In this document: positions 45,321 through 53,607 of the stretch, in pieces | Numbering within the stretch: the stretch's first letter is position 1 | Layout of the letters: each line of letters opens with the position of its first letter | Origin: Karstenula rhodostoma CBS 690.94 | Taxonomy: Eukaryota; Ascomycota; Dothideomycetes; Pleosporales; Didymosphaeriaceae | Length of the DNA stretch: 64,000 nucleotides | Assembly (NCBI GenBank): GCA_010093485.1 | Contig: MU001500.1 | Coordinates: 1,002,198-1,066,197 of the forward strand | Direction of reading: 5' to 3' | Position numbers and translations under genes: made by a program | Notes under the pieces: model-generated | Told to the model about the DNA's origin: nothing | Databases searched by the model: none | Seen by the model: only the letters and a program-made list of their open reading frames with translations

Positions 45321-46541
45321 TCATGACCCAACGCTGTTCAGTAAACGAAAAAACCCTCTCCTCAATGCCAAAGACTCCTTACGCCGACCGTGTGATTGTC
45401 TAGACCGAAGTGACCGTGAACGCCTTTTCATGCCGCCCTCTGGGCTGGCTCGCCGCGCGCCCTTGAATGACCGAACGACCTTCTCGATGTTAGCACTACG
45501 CTGCGAGAGCCTCGTCGCAAGCAGTGGCTGCGCCAGAGGCTGTCTGCAAGTCATAGTGCTTTGCATCAAGGTGGTCAGAAAGGTCAAAGTCGGGAGCGTG
45601 GTGGCCGCCGAAGAGGACGGGCGTGAAGAAGGGATCGCTGTCAACAAGGCCCGTAGTAGTTCCCAGCTCGGTGTTCTGGAACTGGTCGAAGTCGAAAAGG
45701 TCGTCAATAGGCTTGTTGTCCATGGGAGTGTGAGGTTGAAAAGCGAGAGGAAAGCCCATATCGCTAGCGAGGTCGTGGGCGCTGTATTCGACCGACACTG
45801 CAGGTCGCACAATATCTCTGCAGGATATCGTGTCTGGTCGAAGTCAACGGCGACCTCGCTGAAGCTAGGCGTCTCGGGGGCGCACGACGAATCGCGCGGG
45901 GAGTCAAAGGTGTCCATGGTCATGGAGTCGGGGCTGGGGAATCCAGTCGATGAGGTCGTCTTAGCTGGGTTGATGGTGTCTGGGCTCGTGAAGGCGCTGT
46001 ACTCGGAGACGGAGGTGTTGTCGAGGTCGATGTCGAGGTTGGCCTCGGGGACCTCGCCGGGGTACTTCTGGCGGTAGGCCTTGAGCTCCGTGGTCATGGC
46101 GGCGATCTGGCGCCGGGCAGCGACAAGGTCTGCCTCCATCTGGTCCTTTTCGGCCTGGAGGAGCTCATACTCTTGCCGCTTACGCTCGCGCGAGTTGTGG
46201 GCGGCCAGGCGATTCCGCTTGACACGCTCGATGCGGCGCTGCTCCTTCTCGTCGGCGGTCTTGGCGCGCTTGCGCGGGGGCAGGTTTGTCTTGGGCTCTG
46301 GGAGCACCTGCCCCCACGACTTTCGCTTCTTGGCCGCCTTGCCCTCGTGAGAGGTGGGTTCTGGGCTCGATGTCGACGCCGTTGAGGGCGGGGTGACCGA
46401 TGTGAAGGGGGTCTGATGGAGGTCCTCCATCTTGATGGTGGTGGTGGGGTCCATGGGCGGGGTGAGCGAGGCCATGATGGCAGCGGCGTCCATTGCGGTT
46501 GAGTGGGGGAGCTGAGAAGAAGTCGGGTAAGAAAAGTCCAT
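45321..46541 (-). CDS. hacA: bZIP transcription factor HacA/Hac1 of the unfolded protein response
   Basis: Minus strand. The unspliced frame runs 46541..45321 (406 residues). IRE1-type removal of 20 nt (45820..45801) shifts the frame and gives the 341-residue active form ending at 45496. The DNA-binding part has the Hac1 signature KSWGQVLPEPKTNLPPRKRAK, then basic region EQRRIERVKRNRLAAHNSRE (about 99-124) and leucine zipper (about 126-155). The spliced form changes frame after residue 240 and continues SVEYSAHDLASDMGFPLAFQ, DNKPIDDLFDFDQFQNTELG and DLSDHLDAKHYDLQTASGAA, the acidic C-terminus known for activated HacA. It activates ER chaperone and secretion genes. The start is the first ATG of the long frame; a two-codon upstream ORF precedes it. 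Confidence 0.95.
   Translation of the reverse strand: MDFSYPTSSQLPHSTAMDAAAIMASLTPPMDPTTTIKMEDLHQTPFTSVTPPSTASTSSPEPTSHEGKAAKKRKSWGQVLPEPKTNLPPRKRAKTADEKEQRRIERVKRNRLAAHNSRERKRQEYELLQAEKDQMEADLVAARRQIAAMTTELKAYRQKYPGEVPEANLDIDLDNTSVSEYSAFTSPDTINPAKTTSSTGFPSPDSMTMDTFDSPRDSSCAPETPSFSEVAVDFDQTRYPAEILCDLQCRSNTAPTTSLAIWAFLSLFNLTLPWTTSLLTTFSTSTSSRTPSWELLRALLTAIPSSRPSSSAATTLPTLTFLTTLMQSTMTCRQPLAQPLLATRLSQRSANIEKVVRSFKGARRASPEGGMKRRSRSLRSRQSHGRRKESLALRRGFFRLLNSVGS
45801..45820 (-). other. hacA: 20-nt unconventional (IRE1) intron of hacA
   Basis: On the minus strand two CCTGCAG sites lie exactly 20 nt apart. Cutting each at CTG/CAG removes CAGAGATATTGTGCGACCTG. This fits the CNG/CNG cleavage consensus and the 20-nt intron length known from filamentous fungi. 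Joining puts the open frame 45800..45496 in phase. No GT-AG borders are present. Confidence 0.93.
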
Positions 46542-49322
46542 CCCCGTCTGGTAGTGTGTAGTCGATGCGTGGTGAGTGCTAGTGCATCTAGGCAGAGGGG
46601 AGGGAAAGTCGAGAGTGATAAGCCGTGAGAGGGAGTTGACACGGTGGCCTTTATGTTAGGCGACAGGCCGTGGAGCGGCAGGGGCGCAGCGGCGCTTGTC
46701 CCTTACGGCAAGGACGTTAATCTAAATTAGGGCAGCGCACCTTCCCCGATCGTGCACGGGCATGCGACCTGATCTTCGCCTTCGCCCTGTAACGCACGTT
46801 GCCTCCGCCTAGAGTGCTGCCGCGACCCTGGAATTGCACCTCGTTCCGTCAATATTGCCTGTGAGTACTGGATAAACTGCCTCCGGATCCCTCGTCGATG
46901 CCCACCGCACGCTGCACGCTGCGTCCACGACGGCGAATTCCTCAACAACCATCCGCCGCGTACCGTGAAGGCGACGAATGCCGCCCCACGCTCCCTTGAC
47001 GGTCGGGCCAACTGTGTTTCACGCTCGGGGACCGCGTCGTAGCTGGCCCAAGGAGGCAGTTCCAGCACGTCCCCAGTCCCCAGGGGTGCTTCTGGTACAT
47101 TCCCGCAGGCCGACTGCCCCAGCTACGCCTCGTCGTGGTGGGTCGCTGTTGAGAGACTGCTGTTTTGTTTCGACTCTCCCACGCCGTAGGCTTTGCAGTC
47201 TGGCTCAGGGGCTCCTCTGCATACTCCACCCCGAAGGCGGAGCGCTGGAGGGCGCGCACAGGAATAGCGCCATCGCCATCATCGATAGGGGTACCCACCT
47301 CGTCAGCGTTCAGTGACGCGAGGCGCTGCCGAGGGATCCACGGGTGGCGTACGAGTGCACGAAACACGGCTCCGTGCTGAGTGCGCTGCCTTTACTCTGA
47401 GGACGCCCCCACGTGGTACCAGCTCTGAGCGCGCTCAACAGTTGCTCTGAGCCTGCTCCCTTTGCTGTGTAAATCGTGAAGCAATCCCGCCCTTGAGCCG
47501 CCTTGCAGGCCACGCGCACAAACACGCTCAAAATTCATATGCACTCGGCTCTGCCCTCGCATGCAGGGAAGCAGAGCGGGACGCCTTCTCGAACCCTCCA
47601 TACCCCATATTCTTCATCTATTTCTCCGGCGCCTTAATATCCCCGTCTACCCGTCCAATATACAACACCGGCTCTGCATGATCCCAAGCCGAACAAAGGG
47701 TACGTGCTACGGTACAAGACCGGGAGATTTGCGCTTTTCCGGGGTAACAACCCTGTCGAGGGGGCACGAGGCCAGGCACAGAGTGATAACCTGCCCTTGA
47801 TCGTGCCGCCGCACCGCAGCCATCGCGTGAACATAACCATGGGTATTTGGTAATTCTGCCTTCGAGAAGCAGCTTCGCAATCCAGTTTAGACTCGCCATT
47901 TAGACCCTGAGTGTTGCAGCCCACGCAACCTCCGGGACGGCTTGTCGAATTTCCGCACCGAGGACCCTGTAATTGCGGCGAACCTGGCTGGAATAGGCAG
48001 CTGTGTGCCGTTATCGAGCAGTCTTGGTCCACACGCAAGACCCAGTGGACCTCTGTATCATCCGTTCAAATCTAGGCGTGTCGCCATCGGATTCGGGGCG
48101 TGGGGCGTCATACATAGAAACTGTGTTTCTCCTGTACGAGTCACGCATGTTCTGGTCCCCCTGGGCTGGACGCCATCGAAACGAACGCGCGTTCGGCGAG
48201 GCAGCACCTTTCCGACGTATAGAGCGCCTCCGAATCCGGCTGCCTGAACTCCTCTCTCTCATCGCGACCAAATCTCCTCATCCACTATCTATGGACTTCG
48301 AATGCACAGTCATTGCTCAAGAGAACAGATCGCAACTTCGTGCATGACGATTGCCCGTCGTTCAGGCTTACAGAACCGGCACGCGCTGGCGCCTCGACGC
48401 AGAGTATGACTCCGAGGAGACCGTCCAGGGGCGATGGTTTTCGCGAGGGAATTGCATGTGAAAGAGCTATCGATGAGCTTCGCTGAGCGACGTGTCGCAC
48501 AGTGATGAAGTTGTCGTCATTAGGCGGCCGACTTGCTTCCTTCTGTTTCTCGCTCAAGGCCGGGCTGGAGACATGGACGCCGCCGCGCTACGTCAATGAC
48601 GTATCCAACACAATCCTGCCATCCTTCCAGTTCACCATGTTGGAAAATACGTCAGGGACATCACAAATCTGATTTCGAACCTGCAATCAGGTTTCTCTAT
48701 GGATCTTACCTCATGCTGACATGGAGCAGGCGGTGAGCACACTTTCAATGTATGTTTTTCTAGTAAATCAGGTCGTCCAGGACATTGGAGAGTTGTTTGC
48801 AATTGACTACTTGATCCAAAATCATCCCAGTCAAATGTATTCGTTTCGTCAGGAGCGGCCCCCATCTCTAGCAGCCGATTTTCTGGATGCAGTAAAGGCT
48901 TGAAATAGTAGAAACGGACGCCTTTTTTGCATTATATACCCTCGAGGGTTTAAGTAGGGTATCTGCCTTTTACTTTTACCGTGTACAGACCATGTCTACC
49001 GTGCCTTCTTCCCAACAACAACATCATCTAGTCACTATTCGACGCGCCGCCGCAATCATCACCCAAACTTCAGCAACGCGCCGCTCCTCTACAGAGCCGG
49101 CTCTCCGGGTTACCCATCCCAACAGACTCCTGCCTACCGTCCCAATCACGTTTTCTTTTTCGACGCTTATGTTCCTCTCGTCCCTATATTCATCGCCCAT
49201 CTTCCCTCACTATACTCTACCACTCACTCCACGCATGTTCCCTCACTTCTCTTAGAACCCGATCTAACCAACCTACATATATCTACTAGTTCCTCTTTCC
49301 CTCATCAAATCAGTTCAACTCG
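46542..49322. other. 2.8-kb gene-poor region
   Basis: No protein gene can be supported. Several frames of 70-140 codons overlap on both strands (for example 46942-47367 minus and 47942-48347 plus), but none has a domain or consistent composition. It includes the hacA leader at its left end. The right end (48910-49320) is C/T-rich with a TATATA at 48934. Possibly remains of old transposon or gene sequence. Confidence 0.45.
46579..46587 (-). promoter_or_regulatory. hacA: Two-codon upstream ORF in the hacA leader
   Basis: ATG CAC TAG on the minus strand, 37 nt before the main ATG at 46541. Upstream ORFs that restrain translation are known in hacA leaders of aspergilli. Here the uORF is minimal. 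Whether it is within the transcript cannot be seen. Confidence 0.5.
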
Positions 49323-49563
49323 GGGCGCGTGGTCCAGTGGTCAGGACGCCCACACAGAGCAATCGTCCCGGCATCGAGCCGTGGAGCCGGTCGGATCAGG
49401 GTGGACACCCCTTTGAAGCGGAAGGCCTGGGGGCCCTACGATAACGTAGGGACCCCACGGCCGGACACTGGCGGGCGGGGGACGCCCCGTCCTAGGTTTC
49501 CAGTGAAGCGCTGGGGCGATCGTGGTGCTGTGGGAGGCTTCGGTTCGAATCCGGGCGTGCTCA
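49323..49563 (+). ncRNA. tRNA-like Pol III gene with long insertion, member 1
   Basis: Acceptor halves GGGCGCG (49323-49329) and CGTGCTC (49556-49562) pair over 7 bp with two wobbles; discriminator A. Then TG, D-arm GTCC-AGTGGTCA-GGAC, and anticodon-type stem CCCAC/GTGGG. Variable loop AGGC. T-arm TTCGG-TTCGAAT-CCGGG. About 180 nt are inserted where a 7-nt anticodon loop should be, with an internal hairpin CCTACG-ATAA-CGTAGG. A T5 Pol III terminator is at 49574-49578 and TATAT lies about 40 bp upstream (49277-49282). Position 33 is not T, so a decoding tRNA is doubtful. Confidence 0.65.
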
Positions 49564-49832
49564 AATCGATCTCTTTTTGGCCGATGATCAGCCTGCAGGG
49601 AGGGCTTTGTGTAGTTTGTTTATTATGTATTGTAGATACACGTGCTGATATCAACTTTTTTAACTTCTTATATCTATCTCTTCTTCTCCTGTCGGTCTTC
49701 TCTCCCTAGTCTTACCTGCTCCTATACAGTTGACACGTCTACCTACGATCGCATGGCGCTTCTCTTCTACCAGGAGGCCTATTTCTCCACACTACATATA
49801 CGCCTTCCTACCGCAAAGTTCTATCAAAGATC

Positions 49833-49880
49833 CTAGAGCGTGTGTTCTAGTGGTTAGTAGGCTGGGTGATATAAGACGCA
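49833..49880 (+). ncRNA. Decayed fragment of the tRNA-like family
   Basis: GAGCGTGTGTTCTAGTGGTTAG resembles the 5' acceptor and D-arm of the family and is followed at once by GGCTGGGTGAT, which is the conserved block before the 3' stem. No T-arm follows. Most likely a deleted copy. Confidence 0.35.
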
Positions 49881-50056
49881 CAGAGCTAGCCGCGTATACC
49901 CTACTATCGGTTTATAGAAAGAGCCTAAACACAGTCAAACGCGCACAAACGCTTCTCTCTTTACTTGGCCTAATACTCCCGCACAAGACATCATTTCATC
50001 CACTAAAAGTTAATGTTAAGGGGATATGCCCTGTTTAAAGATAAGACAAAAAAATA

Positions 50057-50205
50057 TGGACACGGTCGGGATCGAACCGACGTCTCCCTCATCACCCAGC
50101 CCTAGCTTTACCTTGGAGAAGCAGCTCCTGGGCCAGGGGAGCTACTTTTCCAAGGATGCCAGTGGGTCTGGAGGCGAGGGCGTCATACCGCTAGACCACG
50201 CACCC
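50057..50205 (-). ncRNA. tRNA-like Pol III gene with long insertion, member 2
   Basis: Minus strand. Acceptor GGGTGCG (50205-50199) pairs with CGTGTCC (50064-50058); discriminator A. D-arm GTCTAGCGGTATGAC, stem CCCTC/GAGGG, variable loop AGAC, T-arm GTCGG-TTCGATC-CCGAC. The insertion of about 90 nt has ACCCA/TGGGT pairing next to the stem and a strong hairpin CCTTGG..AGCTCC/GGAGCT..CCAAGG. Terminator T7 directly behind (50054-50048) and TATATATA 33-40 bp upstream (50238-50245). Shortest and best-folding member. Confidence 0.68.
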
Positions 50206-50323
50206 TTGAGATTGATACTTGCTTTGGATCCGGAGCATATATATAGACACAGGTCACATATGCTGTCTTTATTCATCTACGGTGCTCACATCTATGTGGT
50301 GGAGGGGGCAAGCAAACAAAAAC

Positions 50324-50553
50324 TGAACCCGGGTGGATTCGAACCACCGGCTCCCTCATCGCCCAACACCGTCTCTGAAGTCCCCTCACGCTCACCATTA
50401 AAGCGGTGCATCTGGCCTCTTTAATAATCCGCCTAAACTCTGTCAATCATTTATCCTAGCTAAAATTCGCTTTCTAGAGCTGGGGCAGACCAGGGCCGGT
50501 TTGGCCACGTTGGATCGCTTGGCCAAGGCGACTTACCGTTGGACTACGCGTTC
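50324..50553 (-). ncRNA. tRNA-like Pol III gene with long insertion, member 3 (divergent)
   Basis: Minus strand. 5' part GAACGCG-TA-GTCC-AACGGTAA-GTC (from 50553) and 3' part GAGGG-AGCC-GGTGG-TTCGAAT-CCACC-CGGGTTC-A (ending 50324). Six of seven acceptor pairs form; the anticodon-type stem (CCTTG/GAGGG) is weak. TTGGGCGAT before the 3' stem matches the family block TGGGTGAY. T5 terminator follows (50322-50318). I joined the halves because together they have the family length (230 nt); they could also be two separate fragments. Confidence 0.5.
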
Positions 50554-51096
50554 TTATTGATGAGCAGATATAGAGCATTAAATCATAATAGATGTAACAG
50601 GTATGGGGGAGAGGCGAGCCAACTTCTTGGGACGGAGTGTACGCATAGCAAACGTTGGTACATGCCAGACGAGACAGTATTAGTTTTGGGATCGAAACTT
50701 CCACAAGTTCCAGAAGAGCTCGTGAGCTGATATAGACTCCAACAACGTCCGCACTCTGCACGATGCGGAAGTGCAGAGGTGCGACCATGGCGTAATGCAC
50801 GTTGCCGCTGGTACTACAGCAGCCGCTTCCGATTCTTTATTGATCATGATTTCTTTCGCACATGAAGAGTTCTTGAACCAAGAAGCCTTGCACAGTTTAT
50901 TCGTGAGAGTACGCTTATAGCCGAAAAACCAAACGTAAGAGCGTTCCAAGCTTTCAACTTCCCAAGTTATCAACTCATCAATCTACGCAAACAATGCTCT
51001 GCACCCAAACCCCTAGTTCCTTTCAATTAAACATACACGGCAGATGTCTACTCTAGCTATATATGGCCCAATGCAGCGGAGTTCTCAATCAATCAA

Positions 51097-51302
51097 GAAC
51101 GCGTGGTCTAGCGGCATGACGCCCTCACTCCAGAACCCACTAGGACGAACCGTGGGTAAACTCCCTCTGTCCAGCAGCGAGCGGTCACCCGCATCTTTGT
51201 TGGAGACAACGTTGATGCGGTGCTTAGGCGGGCATGGCGGCTCTAAGGTGGGACTAGGGCTGGGTGACGAGGGAAACGTCGGTTCGAGTCCGACCGTGTT
51301 CT
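51097..51302 (+). ncRNA. tRNA-like Pol III gene with long insertion, member 4
   Basis: Acceptor GAACGCG (51097-51103) pairs with CGTGTTC (51295-51301). D-arm GTCTAGCGGCATGAC, stem CCCTC/GAGGG, variable loop AAAC, T-arm GTCGG-TTCGAGT-CCGAC, all pairs intact. The insertion of about 135 nt starts with AACCCACTAG and ends CTAGGGCTGGGTGAC (ACCCA/TGGGT and CTAG/CTAG pairing). It contains a hairpin CACCCGCATC/GATGCGGTG. T6 terminator 51306-51311; TATATAT 33-39 bp upstream (51058-51064); CAA directly before the 5' end. Confidence 0.68.
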
Positions 51303-51405
51303 GAGTTTTTTGTTTGTTGTCTATGACCATACAGGTAGGCCCTTGATCTTGCATTTTTCCCTCTTAGAGCTTAACACAGGGTTGGAGCAAATGCTGTTTA
51401 CGTAG

Positions 51406-51521
51406 GTAACGTGTATGTTCTGTGATACAGGTAGAGCTTCTTGAGTAACGTGTATATCTTATGATACACAGGTAGAGCCTCGTGAATAACGTGTTTTATG
51501 ATACATAGGTAGAGCTTCCGC
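51406..51521 (+). repeat. Tandem repeat of about 40 bp, three units
   Basis: Units 51406-51444, 51445-51485 and 51486-51521 share GTAACGTGTAT, then ATGATACA, then GGTAGAGCYTC, with small length differences (39, 41 and 36 bp). Located between tRNA-like members 4 and 5; no open frame. Confidence 0.8.
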
Positions 51522-51762
51522 ATCAAACACGAAGTCCTGAATCAACGTATCAAGTACTGCATCTCTCGCTGTGTACGTCCTTTATGTTAAACTGCTTAAT
51601 AGTGACAAACCATGTGAACAAAAAGTCACTTAGACGAAGAACACCAGAAACTCCCCCGAAATTGTTTGTCTCCTGCATGATCCACATCCCGAGAAAACCA
51701 TCTCCAAATCCAAGCCCATATAGAAACATTTCTTCTAACCCCTTCAACAACAACTAACTCAA

Positions 51763-52001
51763 GGACACGTAGTCTAGCGGTATGACGCCCTCGCTCTTGA
51801 ACCCACTGGGGAGGACCGTACGCATGCCCTCACAAGGTATGCTCGCCCTGTCTGCAAGCGAGTGGCCACCCGCATCTCCGTGGTATCCACGACTGGTGCG
51901 GCGCTTGCAGGCGAATTTGGAAAGAAGGCTTGGGCAAGCCGAGTATGGTGACCTAGGGTTGGGTGATGAGGAAAACGTCGGTTCGAATCCGACCGTGTCT
52001 G
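51763..52001 (+). ncRNA. tRNA-like Pol III gene with long insertion, member 5
   Basis: Acceptor GGACACG (51763-51769) pairs with CGTGTCT (51994-52000). D-arm GTCTAGCGGTATGAC; stem CCCTC/GAGGA with one mismatch; variable loop AAAC; T-arm GTCGG-TTCGAAT-CCGAC. The insertion of about 170 nt has the family ends AACCCACTGG and CTAGGGTTGGGTGAT, and an internal GCGAGTGGCCACCCGCATCT that matches member 4 at 18 of 20 positions. T6 terminator 52006-52011; CATATAG about 40 bp upstream (51718-51724); CAA before the 5' end. Confidence 0.66.
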
Positions 52002-52199
52002 TTAGTTTTTTGTTTGTTTGTTATAGATGTTAATCTACACGTTTTAACGTGTGTTCTTCTGCGACTTAATCTCTTTTTCAGCTGTACGCAATTCCCTGCT
52101 GTAGAAAAAGCCACATGTTTAAAATACCAAGTCTACAAGTCTATACTAGTGCAAGCCTACCTTCCACAGCCCAAACCCCATCTCACCCCCTTCCCTCCA

Positions 52200-53054
52200 C
52201 TAATCATACAAAACCAAACACCTAACCTCCACACTCGTCCTCAGCGACCCACTCCCTCCTCCCTCCCCCGCACCCTCCACCCGCACCGCCCCATGCGCAA
52301 CCCCACCCAACCGCCACCGCCTCCTACTATCAAAATCCACAAACACCAACGCCTCCCCCTCCCCCATCCCACTCGCATAGTAAAATCTATACCCAGGATG
52401 CCACCGCAGCCCCCTAATATGGCTCTTATAGTTCCCGCGCGTGGCCACGGGCTCCGCGAGCCCCGTCATGTGGATCGGCGTCGAGCTGGGATCGAGCAGC
52501 GCGAGGGGCATCTGGTGGATGGGCGCGAGGGGCCGCCAGACGTTGACGATGGCCCAGCGGCGGTTGGGGGCCGTCCAGCGGGCTGCTTCTGCGGGGGGGA
52601 GCTGGCGCGCGAGGTGCGCGTGGGCGGTCGCGGCGTCGTTGTCGATGTGCATGTCTGGAACGGGGGTCGTGGTGTATGTTTTTATTTTCTCGGCGGTGTC
52701 CGTGGGTGGGGGTTGCTGCTGGCGGTGGCGGTGGTGGAAGGCGTGGACGGTGGTGGCGCCCGTTAGGCTGCGGATGAGGGATTCGCATTCGTGGTAGTAG
52801 GTGGGTATTGCATTGCTTGGTGAGGGGTCTGCTTGGGTAGGAGGGAGGAAGGCTGATTCGGGGGTGCAGGAGGGGAAGTCTGCTCTTTGGAAGCCGTGGG
52901 ATTGGAGGGTCGGTTGGATGGCGAGTGTGCGGATGTCGTTGAGGTAGATCTTTTGCTTTACGGCGGGAAGAAGGTTTGATTCTCCCGTGGCATAGTCTAG
53001 GAAAGCTGGTTTGCCGTCTTTGGTGCCCGCGAAGAACTGCGCTGTAGCGTACAT
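52200..53054 (-). CDS. CmcJ/AsaB-like oxidoreductase (GA4-desaturase-type family), copy 2
   Basis: Intronless, 284 residues. MYATAQFFAGTKDGKPAFLDY resembles the N-terminal strand of copy 1 at 21.3-22.2 kb. Family blocks are KQKIYLNDIR, ADFPSCTPESAFLPP (the ESAF-type helix), TTVHAFHHRHR, VPDMHIDND with a possible metal-binding HxD pair, then NRRWAIVNVWRPLAPIHQMP, and HIRGLRWHPGYRFYYASGMG leading to EALVFVDFDSR and AHGAVRV. Function within the family is unknown. The C-terminal GEGGGSGS insertion is low complexity. About 200 bp to the left is the last tRNA-like gene; no other biosynthetic genes adjoin. Confidence 0.85.
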   Translation of the reverse strand: MYATAQFFAGTKDGKPAFLDYATGESNLLPAVKQKIYLNDIRTLAIQPTLQSHGFQRADFPSCTPESAFLPPTQADPSPSNAIPTYYHECESLIRSLTGATTVHAFHHRHRQQQPPPTDTAEKIKTYTTTPVPDMHIDNDAATAHAHLARQLPPAEAARWTAPNRRWAIVNVWRPLAPIHQMPLALLDPSSTPIHMTGLAEPVATRGNYKSHIRGLRWHPGYRFYYASGMGEGEALVFVDFDSRRRWRLGGVAHGAVRVEGAGEGGGSGSLRTSVEVRCLVLYD

Positions 53055-53607
53055 GATGATATCCTGTTATGTTGTGTGTGATTTGTGCGATGGATGAAAA
53101 AAGTATCATACCACGCTTTCAAAAGTCTATATAGGTGGACCCTCTCGCATTGAATAACACGTTGGCGATGACAGTTGTTGTTGGTGGCGGTATGTTGGTC
53201 TTCATTAACGATCGATCTTAATCCTTGTTTCGGCTTCGCCAAAGCTTAATATGAACTGTGCAGTTGCACGAAGTGCTGCAAACTGTTTGCTATTATTCCA
53301 GAGGAACCTATAAACCGAATCTTAAGTCCGTGTCCTCATATTGAACGCGCTTCTGGTGACATGAAGTAGCATTTCCGCTTTCGCCTTAATGCTGACTGCA
53401 TAGCTAAGAGCTCGTATTGGGAAGGAGACCACACCACCTTGTAAGACAGCTCAAAGGAAGTAAGCAGCACTCCACGTTTCCGGTTAGCGTTCAGGCACAC
53501 GGTCAGGAATAGTTCAGTAACTAGTTCCGACTCGGCACTGACAACATCTTCAATCGTCTTTGAGGTTGTACAGCGCAATGTCCGCCAACCCAACATCTCC
53601 AGCCATC
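53055..53607. other. Intergenic, no gene seen
   Basis: About 550 bp between the oxidoreductase start and the methyltransferase stop, both on the minus strand. A frame continuing past the last methyltransferase exon (to 53336) is a by-product of the unspliced sequence. Confidence 0.6.

Noticed and set aside
46094..46642. 182-codon minus-strand frame overlapping hacA
   Set aside because: Shifted reading of the bZIP-coding exon; Arg/Ser/Pro-rich and without its own features.
51406..51521. CRISPR-like repeat array
   Set aside because: Units are adjacent tandem repeats without spacers, and the genome is fungal.
49323..52001. Calling the five elements ordinary decoding tRNA genes
   Set aside because: No T at position 33 in the well-folded members, no convincing anticodon loop, and insertions far longer than fungal tRNA introns. 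Kept as tRNA-like ncRNA.
49323..52001. Calling them tRNA-derived SINEs
   Set aside because: SINEs carry a contiguous tRNA-like head and a separate tail. Here the two tRNA halves form the two ends, and I see no target duplications or A-rich tails.
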